Shown piece by piece: positions 53,336 through 61,502 of a stretch of DNA of 64,000 nucleotides. The notes under the pieces were generated by a model. It saw only the letters and a program-made list of their open reading frames with translations. It was not told the origin of the DNA and ran no database searches. This stretch comes from Spirosoma rhododendri (GTDB lineage Bacteria; Bacteroidota; Bacteroidia; Cytophagales; Spirosomataceae): positions 2,060,501-2,124,500 of the forward strand of contig NZ_CP051677.1 in assembly GCF_012849055.1 (NCBI RefSeq), written 5' to 3'. A program made the position numbers and the translations under genes. Within the stretch, counting starts at the first letter, position 1, and each line of letters starts with the position of its first letter.

Positions 53336-54340
53336 TCACCGCCGGATCGACCGGCCATCTTTCCGGCTCACTATCTCGTTGAGCAGTATGGTCAGGTCGT
53401 TGTTCATCAGCCGGATTTCGGTTTCCAGCTGCCCGAGCATGGTTGCCCGTAGCGTCAGGGACTCGGCATCGTAGCTACCGCCCGTGCCAAAATAATTGAC
53501 CTCCCGGTGCGCTTTTCGGCTGTGTTTTCCGGCGGCATTCAGCGACGTAAGTTCCTCCCAGCTACTGTGCAATTCGGCCGTTACCGCTTGTTTGGCATCG
53601 ATCCGGGGCTGGTTGAGATAGTACCAGACCAGGGGCGCAAACTGAGTAGATGTAGCGGGGCGTTCCCAAATGTCGCGGAGCGGATTGCGAACGTGCGGGT
53701 AGTCGATTCGGGGGGCTTTCTGACGCAGGGCCAGTACACCAAGACCGCCCTCGCCCACACCCCCGGCGATGTGTAGCCAGTCGGCTGCGGTGTGCTCTTC
53801 GTGCAGATTTAGCAGGCTGGCCCCAATGATCGCCACGGCTCCGAGCGTAATGGCACTGATCGTCATGCGCTTCTCGCGGATGTTTTCCCGGCGCGTCAGC
53901 AGCGTAGCCGTCAGTGTTGCGCGTTTCGTTTCGCAGTCGAGCAGAGCCGATGCGGTGGCAATGTCGGCACTGGCGAGTTGAAGCTGATCGCTGATGCGCT
54001 GCCGCACGGCCAGATAAGCCGTCGACGGAACCGCGCCGGTTTCCTGCGTTTCCAGATTGGTAAGCTGAACGAGCGAGGGTATTAGCCCGACGGCCTGCGC
54101 CATGTGCAGGGCTCGTGGGCCGTATCGACCCCGTAGCAGCGTTTCTTCGGCGGACCCCGCCTGAAGCGAGGCCGGGCGGAATACGTACCCGGATGTATGG
54201 CTTGAATCGACTTCGCAATGGTCCTGCGCGACCCGTTGCAGGGCTTCCAGTGAGCGGCTGCTCATACAGCTGCTTGCCAATACGGCAATTGACAGACTCA
54301 GGAAAAAAAGATGGTAGAGTGAGTAGCGGTTTGTCGCCAT
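53336..54340 (-). CDS. Hypothetical lipoprotein
   Basis: 334 residues from ATG 54340 (MATNRYSLYHLFFLSLSIAVLASSC gives a clear lipobox; the earlier start at 54379 only lengthens the signal). I do not recognise a family. Helical, with a possible membrane or buried segment TISAITLGAVAIIGASLLNLH near the middle and a long C-terminal helix (SLTLRATMLGQLETEIRLMNNDLTILLNEIVSRK). Between the PepSY-like gene and the MFS gene on the same strand. Confidence 0.6.
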   Translation of the reverse strand: MATNRYSLYHLFFLSLSIAVLASSCMSSRSLEALQRVAQDHCEVDSSHTSGYVFRPASLQAGSAEETLLRGRYGPRALHMAQAVGLIPSLVQLTNLETQETGAVPSTAYLAVRQRISDQLQLASADIATASALLDCETKRATLTATLLTRRENIREKRMTISAITLGAVAIIGASLLNLHEEHTAADWLHIAGGVGEGGLGVLALRQKAPRIDYPHVRNPLRDIWERPATSTQFAPLVWYYLNQPRIDAKQAVTAELHSSWEELTSLNAAGKHSRKAHREVNYFGTGGSYDAESLTLRATMLGQLETEIRLMNNDLTILLNEIVSRKDGRSIRR

Positions 54341-54379
54341 AAAACAGAATGCTGGTGAATTGACTAGACGAGAATACAA

Positions 54380-55624
54380 TCAGGTTGACTTCGTACTTGT
54401 TTCGGGAACGAAGGCCCAGAGCACACCTACGGCCACAACAGCAATACCCGCCAGAATCAGAAAAGCGGTGTTGTAGCTGCTGCGTTGCACAACACTGCCC
54501 GCAAACGCATTGCTCAGCGACGAGCCCAGCCCGACAGCGGTAGCGATGGCCCCCTGCGTGGTGTTGAACAGGCCACTACCCCGCGTCAGGTCGGAGACGA
54601 CCAGAATCGACAAAACGCCGAAGATGCCCGCTCCGACACCGTCCAGTATCTGAATAGCAACCAGCAGCACCGGATCGCTCGTCATGGTGTAGAGCACACC
54701 CCGGATCGGCAGTACGAGAAAGCCGATCATCAACAGCCGCTTACGACCCGATGGGGCCAGCCGCCCGGCCCAATAACTAACTGGAATCATGACAACCTGC
54801 GCCACGATGATGCAGGCCGACATATAGGCCGACGAACTGCCTGCGTCGATGCCCTTTGCCAGTCGCTGCCCCAATAGCGGTAGCATGGCGGCATTGGCGA
54901 AGTGGAACAGCACGCAGGCCAGTGCAAAAAACAGAATGGAGCGATTGCCCAGAATGGCTCGCCAGCCCGAAGGTTTGTCGGCACTCTCGCTGGCGGTGTC
55001 ATCGTCGTCGCAACCGCGCGCCAGCTGATGGTCGATGTCACTTTCCTTGATGCTCCACACGGAGAGGCTGCTGCACAACGACATGCCCGCCAGCAGAACG
55101 AAAATACCCGCTGGACTCAGATAGTACCCGATTAGCCCCGCCAGCAGCGCGGCAAACACGTTGCCCGCGTGGTTGAACGTTTCGTTCCGCCCGACTCGAC
55201 CGTCGAGTTTCTTCGGCCCCACAATACCCAGCGTGATAGCGGCAACGGCGGGCGTAAACCAGGCCGCAGCGACGCCCATAGCAGCCTGTCCGCCCAGAAT
55301 AATGCCATACGTAGGAAAGGAAATGGTCAGCAGGGCCGCTGAGGCAATCAGCAGTGAAGCCACTACCGAAAACAACCGCTTGTACCTGGTTCGGTCGACC
55401 AGTGCTCCGGCGGGGGTTTGCGTGGCAACAGTGGCAATACCCATGACAGACATGGCAATACCGATGTCCTGTGGTGCCCAGTGCTGGGTCGTGAGCAGGT
55501 AAATGGCCAGGTACGGGCCAAGACCGTCCCGTACGTCGGCTAGAAAAAAATTGGCGGCATCGAGCGCACGTAAGCTTCCTTTACCCGGCTGTCGGGTATG
55601 GATAATGGGGGATACGTCTACCAT
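54380..55624 (-). CDS. Major facilitator superfamily transporter
   Basis: 414 residues from ATG 55624 (MVDVSPIIHTRQPGKGSLRALDAANFFLADVRDGLGPYLAIYLL); the frame is open to 55750 but that part overlaps a 21-bp inverted repeat. Twelve predicted helices, MFS loop 2-3 motif GALVDRTRYKRLF and the loop 8-9 equivalent AGRLAPSGRKRLLM. The N-terminal FFLADVRDGLGPYLA segment is typical of a group of MFS proteins found beside stress or metal genes. Substrate unknown. An odd acidic loop (ARGCDDDDTASESADKPSG) lies between TM6 and TM7. Confidence 0.88.
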   Translation of the reverse strand: MVDVSPIIHTRQPGKGSLRALDAANFFLADVRDGLGPYLAIYLLTTQHWAPQDIGIAMSVMGIATVATQTPAGALVDRTRYKRLFSVVASLLIASAALLTISFPTYGIILGGQAAMGVAAAWFTPAVAAITLGIVGPKKLDGRVGRNETFNHAGNVFAALLAGLIGYYLSPAGIFVLLAGMSLCSSLSVWSIKESDIDHQLARGCDDDDTASESADKPSGWRAILGNRSILFFALACVLFHFANAAMLPLLGQRLAKGIDAGSSSAYMSACIIVAQVVMIPVSYWAGRLAPSGRKRLLMIGFLVLPIRGVLYTMTSDPVLLVAIQILDGVGAGIFGVLSILVVSDLTRGSGLFNTTQGAIATAVGLGSSLSNAFAGSVVQRSSYNTAFLILAGIAVVAVGVLWAFVPETSTKST

Positions 55625-55666
55625 ATGTCGACGATAAGCTGAGTGATGATGGTTTTCAATACACGA

Positions 55667-55714
55667 TTTATCACAGTGCCGGTTAGCACGCTCGCTAACC
55701 GGCACTGTGATAAA
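55667..55714. terminator. Perfect 21-bp inverted repeat upstream of the MFS gene
   Basis: The left arm 55667-55687 (TTTATCACAGTGCCGGTTAGC) is matched by its exact complement at 55694-55714, with a six-base loop. It sits 43 bases upstream of the MFS ATG and 88 bases after the stop of the gene at 55803 (minus strand). It has no T-run on either side, so it may be an operator rather than a terminator. Confidence 0.5.
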
Positions 55715-55802
55715 CAACAAATTCGCGGTCAGGATGGATGAGGTACGCAAAACATAGTAACCGGGATTCGATCAGATGGTGACCTAATCCCGGTTACGGC
55801 GC

Positions 55803-56549
55803 TTAGCGAACCAGATACGATTGGCCGGCAACGGTCAACACAGAGGCCCGTACGATGTTGTGCTTCTGAAGCTGAACCTGCCCCTCACCAAGCGATTGTG
55901 CGTAGCCATCGACAGTGATCGTGCTACCCTTGGGCGCCAGCGTGGTCAGCTGACCTGCCACGTGGGGAGGGACTTTCACAATGGTCTGATCGGCCAGAAT
56001 CAGCGCGTTGGCCTGACCATCGCGCCCAAGCTGATAGTCGGCTATTTTACCCGTTATGGTCTGTTGCGCTGGTGTCGCGGGTGTTTGCGGCTTTACTGGT
56101 GCTGTATCAACAAGCTGGGTTTTGCCGGCCGTCATCTTCACCAGTTGAAACGTTGTTTCGCCGGTTGGACCCGTTTTCTGGTAGCCCATAACCGTTACCT
56201 GACTGCCCGGTTTGAGCGTAGCATTAACCTGCTGCCCCAGGTGCGTCGCAAAGCGTACTGTTGTAGCCGGGCTGGCGTTGAGCGTGAAGCCGTTCAGGAT
56301 ACCGTCGTCGTTGGCCGTCAGCTGGTTGACGGTACCGGTCAGCGTGGTCAGTGAGGTGATCGCCTGCGGCTGCGGAGCCCCGGGGCCACCCGGTTGGTGA
56401 TGGGGAGGTCGTGGACCGCCGGGTCGTGGCCCAGCACTTGCCAGCTGAATTGGCTCGCTGTTGCGTTGGTTCGCTGTTTGGGCTTGTGTGCTGGATACAG
56501 CCAGGGCGCTCATTAATAGCGCAGTCAGTGTTAATTGGGGTGTTTGCAT
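55803..56549 (-). CDS. Secreted protein with two OB-like segments, paralogue of 49488-50117
   Basis: 248 residues, signal peptide MQTPQLTLTALLMSALAVSSTQAQ. A Pro/Gly/His-rich stretch (about 40-60: GPRPGGPRPPHHQPGGPG) is followed by two related segments, TLTGTVNQLTANDDGILNGFTLNASPATTVRFATHLGQQV...SQVTVMGYQ and TITGKIADYQLGRDGQANALILADQTIVKVPPHVAGQL...STITVDGYAQ. The same pattern occurs in the protein before the response regulator. Function unknown; envelope location likely. The His/Pro/Gly stretch might bind metal (inference). Its upstream region has two inverted copies of the shared motif. Confidence 0.6.
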   Translation of the reverse strand: MQTPQLTLTALLMSALAVSSTQAQTANQRNSEPIQLASAGPRPGGPRPPHHQPGGPGAPQPQAITSLTTLTGTVNQLTANDDGILNGFTLNASPATTVRFATHLGQQVNATLKPGSQVTVMGYQKTGPTGETTFQLVKMTAGKTQLVDTAPVKPQTPATPAQQTITGKIADYQLGRDGQANALILADQTIVKVPPHVAGQLTTLAPKGSTITVDGYAQSLGEGQVQLQKHNIVRASVLTVAGQSYLVR

Positions 56550-56601
56550 TAGTGTAGTTGATTTAATTACATCAGCAAACGTACCCCAGCCGGTTAAGGC
56601 G

Positions 56602-56635
56602 GATATGAAAAAAAAATTAAGCTTTCTTCATATCC
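56602..56635. promoter_or_regulatory. Two inverted copies of the shared motif upstream of the 55803-56549 gene
   Basis: GATATGAAAAAAAAATTAAG (56602-56621, plus) and, on the minus strand over 56634-56617, GATATGAAGAAAGCTTAA. The outer GGATATGAA / TTCATATCC (56601-56609 and 56627-56635) form an inverted repeat. Both copies resemble 53293-53312. The site is 53-86 bases upstream of the ATG at 56549. Confidence 0.45.
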
Positions 56636-56690
56636 ATATTTACACAACCTGGCAGCACAGGCCCGGCCAAACAGCGTGTGGCGGTGGCCA

Positions 56691-58174
56691 TTAGGCCCCT
56701 ACGGAAACCTGCCGCCGGGCCGCGTGAACAAGCGAATACACGCAGACCATGCCGAAACCAACCATCAGCATGATGTGCAGGAAAAACATGCGGAAATCGT
56801 GGACGTAGAACGCCAGTACCAGCCCGCCGAAGAAATACAGCATCAAAAGCCCTTCAACCAGTGTCAGCCAGTTGAGTTGGCGACTAACGTACTTGTTGGC
56901 ATCCCAGCGATCGTGGGCCGATTTAACGTTGAACTTCGGTGTACGTACGAACGGCGTTTTGCGACCGGCATATCCTTCCAGTACGGCAATTGTATTGTGC
57001 AGCGATAAGCCCATCATCAGCGACGAATACATCGGGAAATACCAGATAATACGCGCTTTGTTTTCCCGCTCGAACAGCCAGAACGGGATACCGTAGAACG
57101 TGATCAGGATGAGCAGGTTGAACTGAAACAGGTTGATAACGTAGAAAGCCCATTCCCACTCGGGGTGCTGATTCCGGATGTAAATAAGCGGAACGCTCAT
57201 GATGCCGAGCAGCAGTACCAGAATAAAGGTAGCGCTGCTGAAGAGGTGAAAGAAGGCATGCAGCTTCATCGAAAACGAAACACCGGGGGTGCGCAACACC
57301 TGTCGGAACAGCTTCCGGGCGCACTCAGCGGCCCCTTTCATCCAGCGATACTGCTGCGATTTCAGCGCGTTCATCGCAACGGGCAGTTCAGCGGGTGACC
57401 CAATATCTTCCCGATACACAAACTTCCAGCCCCGCAGCTGCGCCCGGTAGCTCAGGTCAAGGTCTTCAGTTAGCGTGTCGCTCTGCCAGCCACCGGCATC
57501 GGCAATAGCCGCCTTTCGCCAGACCCCCCGGTACCGTTGAAGTTGGCCAGATACCCAGCCTCATACCGGCCGCTTTGCTCAATCGTGAAATGTGCATTCA
57601 GGCCGAACGCCTGAAGCTGCGTCATGAGCGAGAAGTTTTCGTTGAGGTGTTCCCAGCGCGTCTGCACGATCCCGACTTTCGGATCGGCAAAATGGGGAAC
57701 AGTCTTCAACAAAAAGTCGGGGTCAGGAACGAAGTCGGCGTCGAAAATGGCAACGAACTCTCCTTTTGCAAACGTTAGCCCGTAGGCCAGCGCCCCCGCT
57801 TTGAAGCCCACCCGCTCGGGTCGGCGTACATGTTCGATGGGTATGCCCTGCCGCTGGTAATGCGCAATTCGATCGGCAATAATCGATACCGTTTCGTCTG
57901 TTGAATCGTCAAGCACCTGAATTTCCAGCTTATCGACCGGGTAATTGAGTTGAGCGACTGCGTCGATTAGCCGTTCGACAACATACAATTCATTGTATAC
58001 CGGCAGTTGCACCGTAACGACGGGCAACTGAGCGGTTGGTAAGAGCGTTCTGGCTTGCCGGTCGCGACGCTGTTTCGTTCGGAGGTAGCTAATTATCAAA
58101 CTTAACTGGCCGCAATTGTAGAGGAAGAGCAGAAGCAGAGCCAGCCCGTATAATAGAAGTACAGCCAGTTCCAT
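56691..58174 (-). CDS. Cellulose-synthase-like family 2 glycosyltransferase (frameshifted)
   Basis: From ATG 58174 (a GTG at 58213 is in frame). N-terminal membrane helix, then the GT2 core: VQLPVYNELYVVERLIDAV, LDDSTDET (first Asp), FDADF (DxD), and, across the break, the TED and QxxRW motifs. The frame is lost at a six-C run on the plus strand (57524-57529); one more base restores [43 protein letters not shown]. The distal part adds QQYRWMKGAAECARKLFRQV and about four membrane helices. Rejoined length 494. Such enzymes make beta-linked polysaccharides (glucomannan, cellulose-like). As read, the fragments are 57470-58213 and 56691-57419. Confidence 0.85.
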
Positions 58175-58404
58175 CAGGGGTGTTTTCGAGTGAGTAGATG
58201 ATGTTGTACTCACATAAGAAGACGAAGCGTCAATTAGTTTAAAATCAATCGCAAATTTCGGCTGAACGGCTCACAGGCCAACGTATAGAAACTTGCGTTA
58301 GCTGCCATCGGTGCCAATCGGATTAACTGCGACGGTCGACGTTAGCAATCGACTTCCGGCGAAGCCCGGTGCCGTGGCTTTCAATAAAAAGTGTATACTT
58401 GCCT

Positions 58405-59226
58405 ATGAACATTTCGTTTATCGGGGCCGGTAACGTGGCCTGGCATCTGGCACCCGCGCTGGAAAACGCGGGTCACCATATCAACGAAGTCTACAGCCGA
58501 CAGCTACAGTCGGCCCGGCGGCTGGTCAGCAACCTGTACGACGCGGAGATCCATTCGGAACTCAACTTCGCGGGCAGTACCTCCCGATTGTTTATCCTGG
58601 CCGTGCCCGACGATGCGCTGGAATCGGTGTGTTCGCAGCTGGTGCTGCCCGAAGAAGCCATTCTTGTACACACGTCCGGCAGCTGCTCAATCGATCGGCT
58701 TCAGAGCTGGATGGCTATTTACAGCGACGTTCCCGTGCGGACGGGCGTTTTTTATCCGCTCCAGACGTTCAGTCGTGAGCAGCCACTACTGGATTTTGCG
58801 CAAATACCGCTTTGCCTGGAAGCAACCGACCCCGATACTGAGGATGAACTGGTGACGCTGGGGCAGGCCATGAGCCGGATCGTTTATCTGGTGTCGTCGT
58901 CGGAGCGGCTCCTGCTGCATCTAGCGGCCGTGCTCGCCTGTAATTTCACCAATCATCTGTTTTCGCTAGCCCGTAACCTGACGGTTTCCAACGGGTTAGA
59001 GTTTAGTCTGCTGACTCCGCTGATTCAGGAGACGGTACGGAAGGGCCTATCGGTGCCCGACCCGGCTCTGGTACAAACCGGCCCGGCCCGGCGAAACGAT
59101 CAGACAACTATACAGGCCCATTTGAGCCTGCTGAACGATCAGCCACTGACGGCCGATATCTACCAGTTGATGACACGTAGTATTCAGCAACAGGTTCGGC
59201 AGCGACATACAGACGTGATTGATTAA
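58405..59226 (+). CDS. Rossmann-like and DUF2520 domain protein
   Basis: 273 residues from ATG 58405 (MNISFIGAGNVAWHLAPALENAGH); the frame is open 12 codons further but a TATACTTG -7-like element lies there (58394-58401). The N-terminal Rossmann-like NAD(P) fold has GAGNVAWHLA and LAVPDDALESV. The C-terminal helical domain (LHLAAVLACNFTNHLFSLA ... GLEFSLLTPLIQETVRKGL ... QTGPARRNDQTTIQAHL) is DUF2520. The fold is like ketopantoate or pyrroline-carboxylate reductases, but the substrate is not known. Confidence 0.9.
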   Translation: MNISFIGAGNVAWHLAPALENAGHHINEVYSRQLQSARRLVSNLYDAEIHSELNFAGSTSRLFILAVPDDALESVCSQLVLPEEAILVHTSGSCSIDRLQSWMAIYSDVPVRTGVFYPLQTFSREQPLLDFAQIPLCLEATDPDTEDELVTLGQAMSRIVYLVSSSERLLLHLAAVLACNFTNHLFSLARNLTVSNGLEFSLLTPLIQETVRKGLSVPDPALVQTGPARRNDQTTIQAHLSLLNDQPLTADIYQLMTRSIQQQVRQRHTDVID

Positions 59227-59348
59227 TTTAATGTCAGATTACGTACGAGCGGGTACATTTCAGCGGGAAATGGGATGATTTTTGTTGAAAGTTTTACTGA
59301 CGAAAGGCACACATGCCAGCCTTGTCGACGGTTAAAACTTGGCTGAAT

Positions 59349-59786
59349 ATGAACACGATTGCACGGACAACGGTACCTCCCAAGTCTAAAACCGACAAAG
59401 CCCAGCGGATAGAGCTATATGATCGCTACGGTTCCATGGCTTATGGTATCATACTCAACATCGTTCCACAACCAGAAGTAGCTCAAAAGATACTGGTTGA
59501 TCTATTTGCTACGTTGTCAATAGACGAGGAAACAAGTGCCCGCGAACGGGAAAGTACAACCATAATTCAACTCGCACGCGCAAAAGCGCTGGCAAACAGA
59601 CCAAGTTCATCGGAACGCTCGCTAACTTCATTTCACCCGACGGAACGGAATTTACCGAAAGTTGTTTTTAACTTGTCGTTTTGGCACGGATGCAACTCGG
59701 AGGAGATCGCGGAACGCCTGCACATTACTACAAATGACGTCCTGCGAGCGATCCGAACTTACGTAAAATCGTTTACTACCGCTTAA
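59349..59786 (+). CDS. Divergent ECF-like sigma factor
   Basis: 145 residues from ATG 59349 (an ATG at 59313 is in frame). RIELYDRYGSMAYGIILNIVPQPEVAQKILVDLFATL fits sigma region 2, where it replaces the usual DAEDLVQEVFxxL. NLSFWHGCNSEEIAERLHITTNDVLRAIRTYVKSF fits the region 4 helix-turn-helix. Both regions are diverged and short. The next gene, 7 bases on, encodes a matching membrane anti-sigma protein, which supports the call. Confidence 0.72.
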   Translation: MNTIARTTVPPKSKTDKAQRIELYDRYGSMAYGIILNIVPQPEVAQKILVDLFATLSIDEETSARERESTTIIQLARAKALANRPSSSERSLTSFHPTERNLPKVVFNLSFWHGCNSEEIAERLHITTNDVLRAIRTYVKSFTTA

Positions 59787-59793
59787 CTAGCTG

Positions 59794-60315
59794 ATGGCGA
59801 CAAAGTCACACCAATATCTGGAAGAAGGATTTCTGGAAGCGTACCTCGCCGGACTGACGTCGGAGCAGGAGCGGACCGAAATGAAACATTATCTGGCGGA
59901 TAACTTCGACGTTCAGGACGAACTAAGCGAAATAGAAACCGATATGGAGCAGTTTTTCATGCGACACGCAGTGCCACCTCCCCCTGGTCTGCGTGATGTT
60001 GTGATGAACCGCATCAACGAAACCGAGATTCAGAAGTGGAAACCCGCTTTTGAGGAACAGAAGCAGTCGCGTAAGTCGACAACGGCCGATCGTGACGACC
60101 AGTACGTCAACGTTGAAGTCAACGATACGCACATTCAGGTGCATAAGTACTGGCGCCCGGCGTTCATTGCGGTCTTCGTGCTGTCCAAGATTTTTCTGAT
60201 TTCTGGCCTGTACTATTACTTCAAAGCCGATAGTATGGAGCGCGAGTTGAATCAGCTGCGTCAGCAGAACAGCATTCAGCAAACAACGCCCGCCCGGCCG
60301 CTCAATACGCGGTAA
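59794..60315 (+). CDS. Membrane-bound anti-sigma factor-like protein
   Basis: 173 residues. The N-terminal part (EEGFLEAYLAGLTSEQERTEMKHYLADNFDVQDELSEIETDMEQFF) is the helical anti-sigma region in the form seen in Cytophagales (no zinc Cys/His cluster). One membrane helix lies at about 126-148 (FIAVFVLSKIFLISGLYYYF), followed by a short coiled coil (MERELNQLRQQN). Translationally coupled to the sigma-like gene. A strong terminator follows. Confidence 0.78.
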   Translation: MATKSHQYLEEGFLEAYLAGLTSEQERTEMKHYLADNFDVQDELSEIETDMEQFFMRHAVPPPPGLRDVVMNRINETEIQKWKPAFEEQKQSRKSTTADRDDQYVNVEVNDTHIQVHKYWRPAFIAVFVLSKIFLISGLYYYFKADSMERELNQLRQQNSIQQTTPARPLNTR

Positions 60316-60338
60316 ACCCGTTTTTGACGTTATCTTTC

Positions 60339-60379
60339 AGCCCGCCGACAAACGCAACAAGCGTCGGCGGGCTTTTTTT
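60339..60379 (+). terminator. Strong hairpin and T-run touching the next start codon
   Basis: AGCCCGCCGAC (60339-60349) and GTCGGCGGGCT (60363-60373) form a perfect 11-bp GC-rich stem, and T's run to 60379. The ATG of the next gene is at 60380. It is a textbook terminator for the anti-sigma gene, yet leaves no room for a separate promoter before 60380. Confidence 0.8.
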
Positions 60380-61405
60380 ATGACGAAATACCTGATTGCA
60401 CTCCTCCTTTATTGTAGCATAGCTGGAGCCGCCCACGCACAGTGGCAACCACAAGCGGTGAATACCGATGCCAGTTTCCGGTCGGTCGATATGGCTGGCA
60501 CCGACGTTATCTGGATCGGGGGTACCAAAGGCACGTATGTTCGTAGTGCCGATGGGGGTAAAACCTGGCAGACAGGAACAGTACCCGACGCGCAAACCTG
60601 CGATTTTCGGGATGTAAAAGCCTTCGACGCCCAAACCGCGATTCTGATGAGTGCCGGTCCCGCCGAGCAGGGGCAGGCCAGACTCTACAAAACGACCGAC
60701 GGCGGCCAAACGTGGACAACGCTGTACCAGACCCAGCAAAAGGGCGTGTTTTTCGACGGCATTGCCTTCTGGGATAAAGAACACGGAATTGTCTTCAGCG
60801 ACCCCATTGACGGGCGCTGGTTTATCCTGACTACGGCCGACGGTGGGCAAAGCTGGCAGCCCGTTCCGGCGGCTGCTTTACCCGCTATGACGCCCGGCGA
60901 AGCGGCTTTCGCGGCCAGCGGTACCAGCCTGACTGTGCAGGGAAAACGTAACGTCTGGATTGCATCGGGGGGCGGTACCGCAAGCCGGGTATTCCGGTCG
61001 ACCGACAGGGGGCAAACGTGGTCGGTCGCGACAGCACCACTACCGTCGGGTGAAGCAACGGGTCTGTTCGGGATGCATTTCTTCAATGAAAAAAACGGCG
61101 TGGCCGTCGGTGGAAATTATAAGCAGGAGAAGCAACCCGGCCCGAACGTGGTTATCACCCGCGACGGGGGGCAGAACTGGACGCAATTGACGCCGGCTGT
61201 TCCGGCGGGGCTGAAAGAAGCCGTGGCCCTGCTACCCGGCGACCGGCTGCTGGTTGTGGGACCATCGGGCACAGGAATTTCCGCCGATCAGGGGCAAACC
61301 TGGCAGCAACTCGACACAGATGGACACCACTCGCTGGCCTGCGTAAAAGGCACCTGTTACGCCGTGGGGGCTAAGGGGAAAGTAAGCAAACAGGTCTTTA
61401 AATAA
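60380..61405 (+). CDS. YCF48/BNR-repeat secreted protein
   Basis: 341 residues, signal peptide MTKYLIALLLYCSIAGAAHAQ, which fixes the start. A beta-propeller of Asp-box-like repeats: SADGGKTWQTG, TTDGGQTWTTL, TADGGQSWQPV, STDRGQTWSVA, TRDGGQNWTQL and SADQGQTWQQL. This is the YCF48/photosystem-II-stability or BNR-like oxidoreductase group in Bacteroidota. Ligand unknown. The start codon directly follows a terminator T-run, so expression probably depends on read-through. Confidence 0.82.
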   Translation: MTKYLIALLLYCSIAGAAHAQWQPQAVNTDASFRSVDMAGTDVIWIGGTKGTYVRSADGGKTWQTGTVPDAQTCDFRDVKAFDAQTAILMSAGPAEQGQARLYKTTDGGQTWTTLYQTQQKGVFFDGIAFWDKEHGIVFSDPIDGRWFILTTADGGQSWQPVPAAALPAMTPGEAAFAASGTSLTVQGKRNVWIASGGGTASRVFRSTDRGQTWSVATAPLPSGEATGLFGMHFFNEKNGVAVGGNYKQEKQPGPNVVITRDGGQNWTQLTPAVPAGLKEAVALLPGDRLLVVGPSGTGISADQGQTWQQLDTDGHHSLACVKGTCYAVGAKGKVSKQVFK

Positions 61406-61502
61406 GCTATCGAAGGAGCCGCAAAACGTTGACTGGCCCGTGTACTACTCAATCACGTTCCGTCGTTATTCTGCCGTGTTGATTGATTAACCCAACCCGG
61501 TT

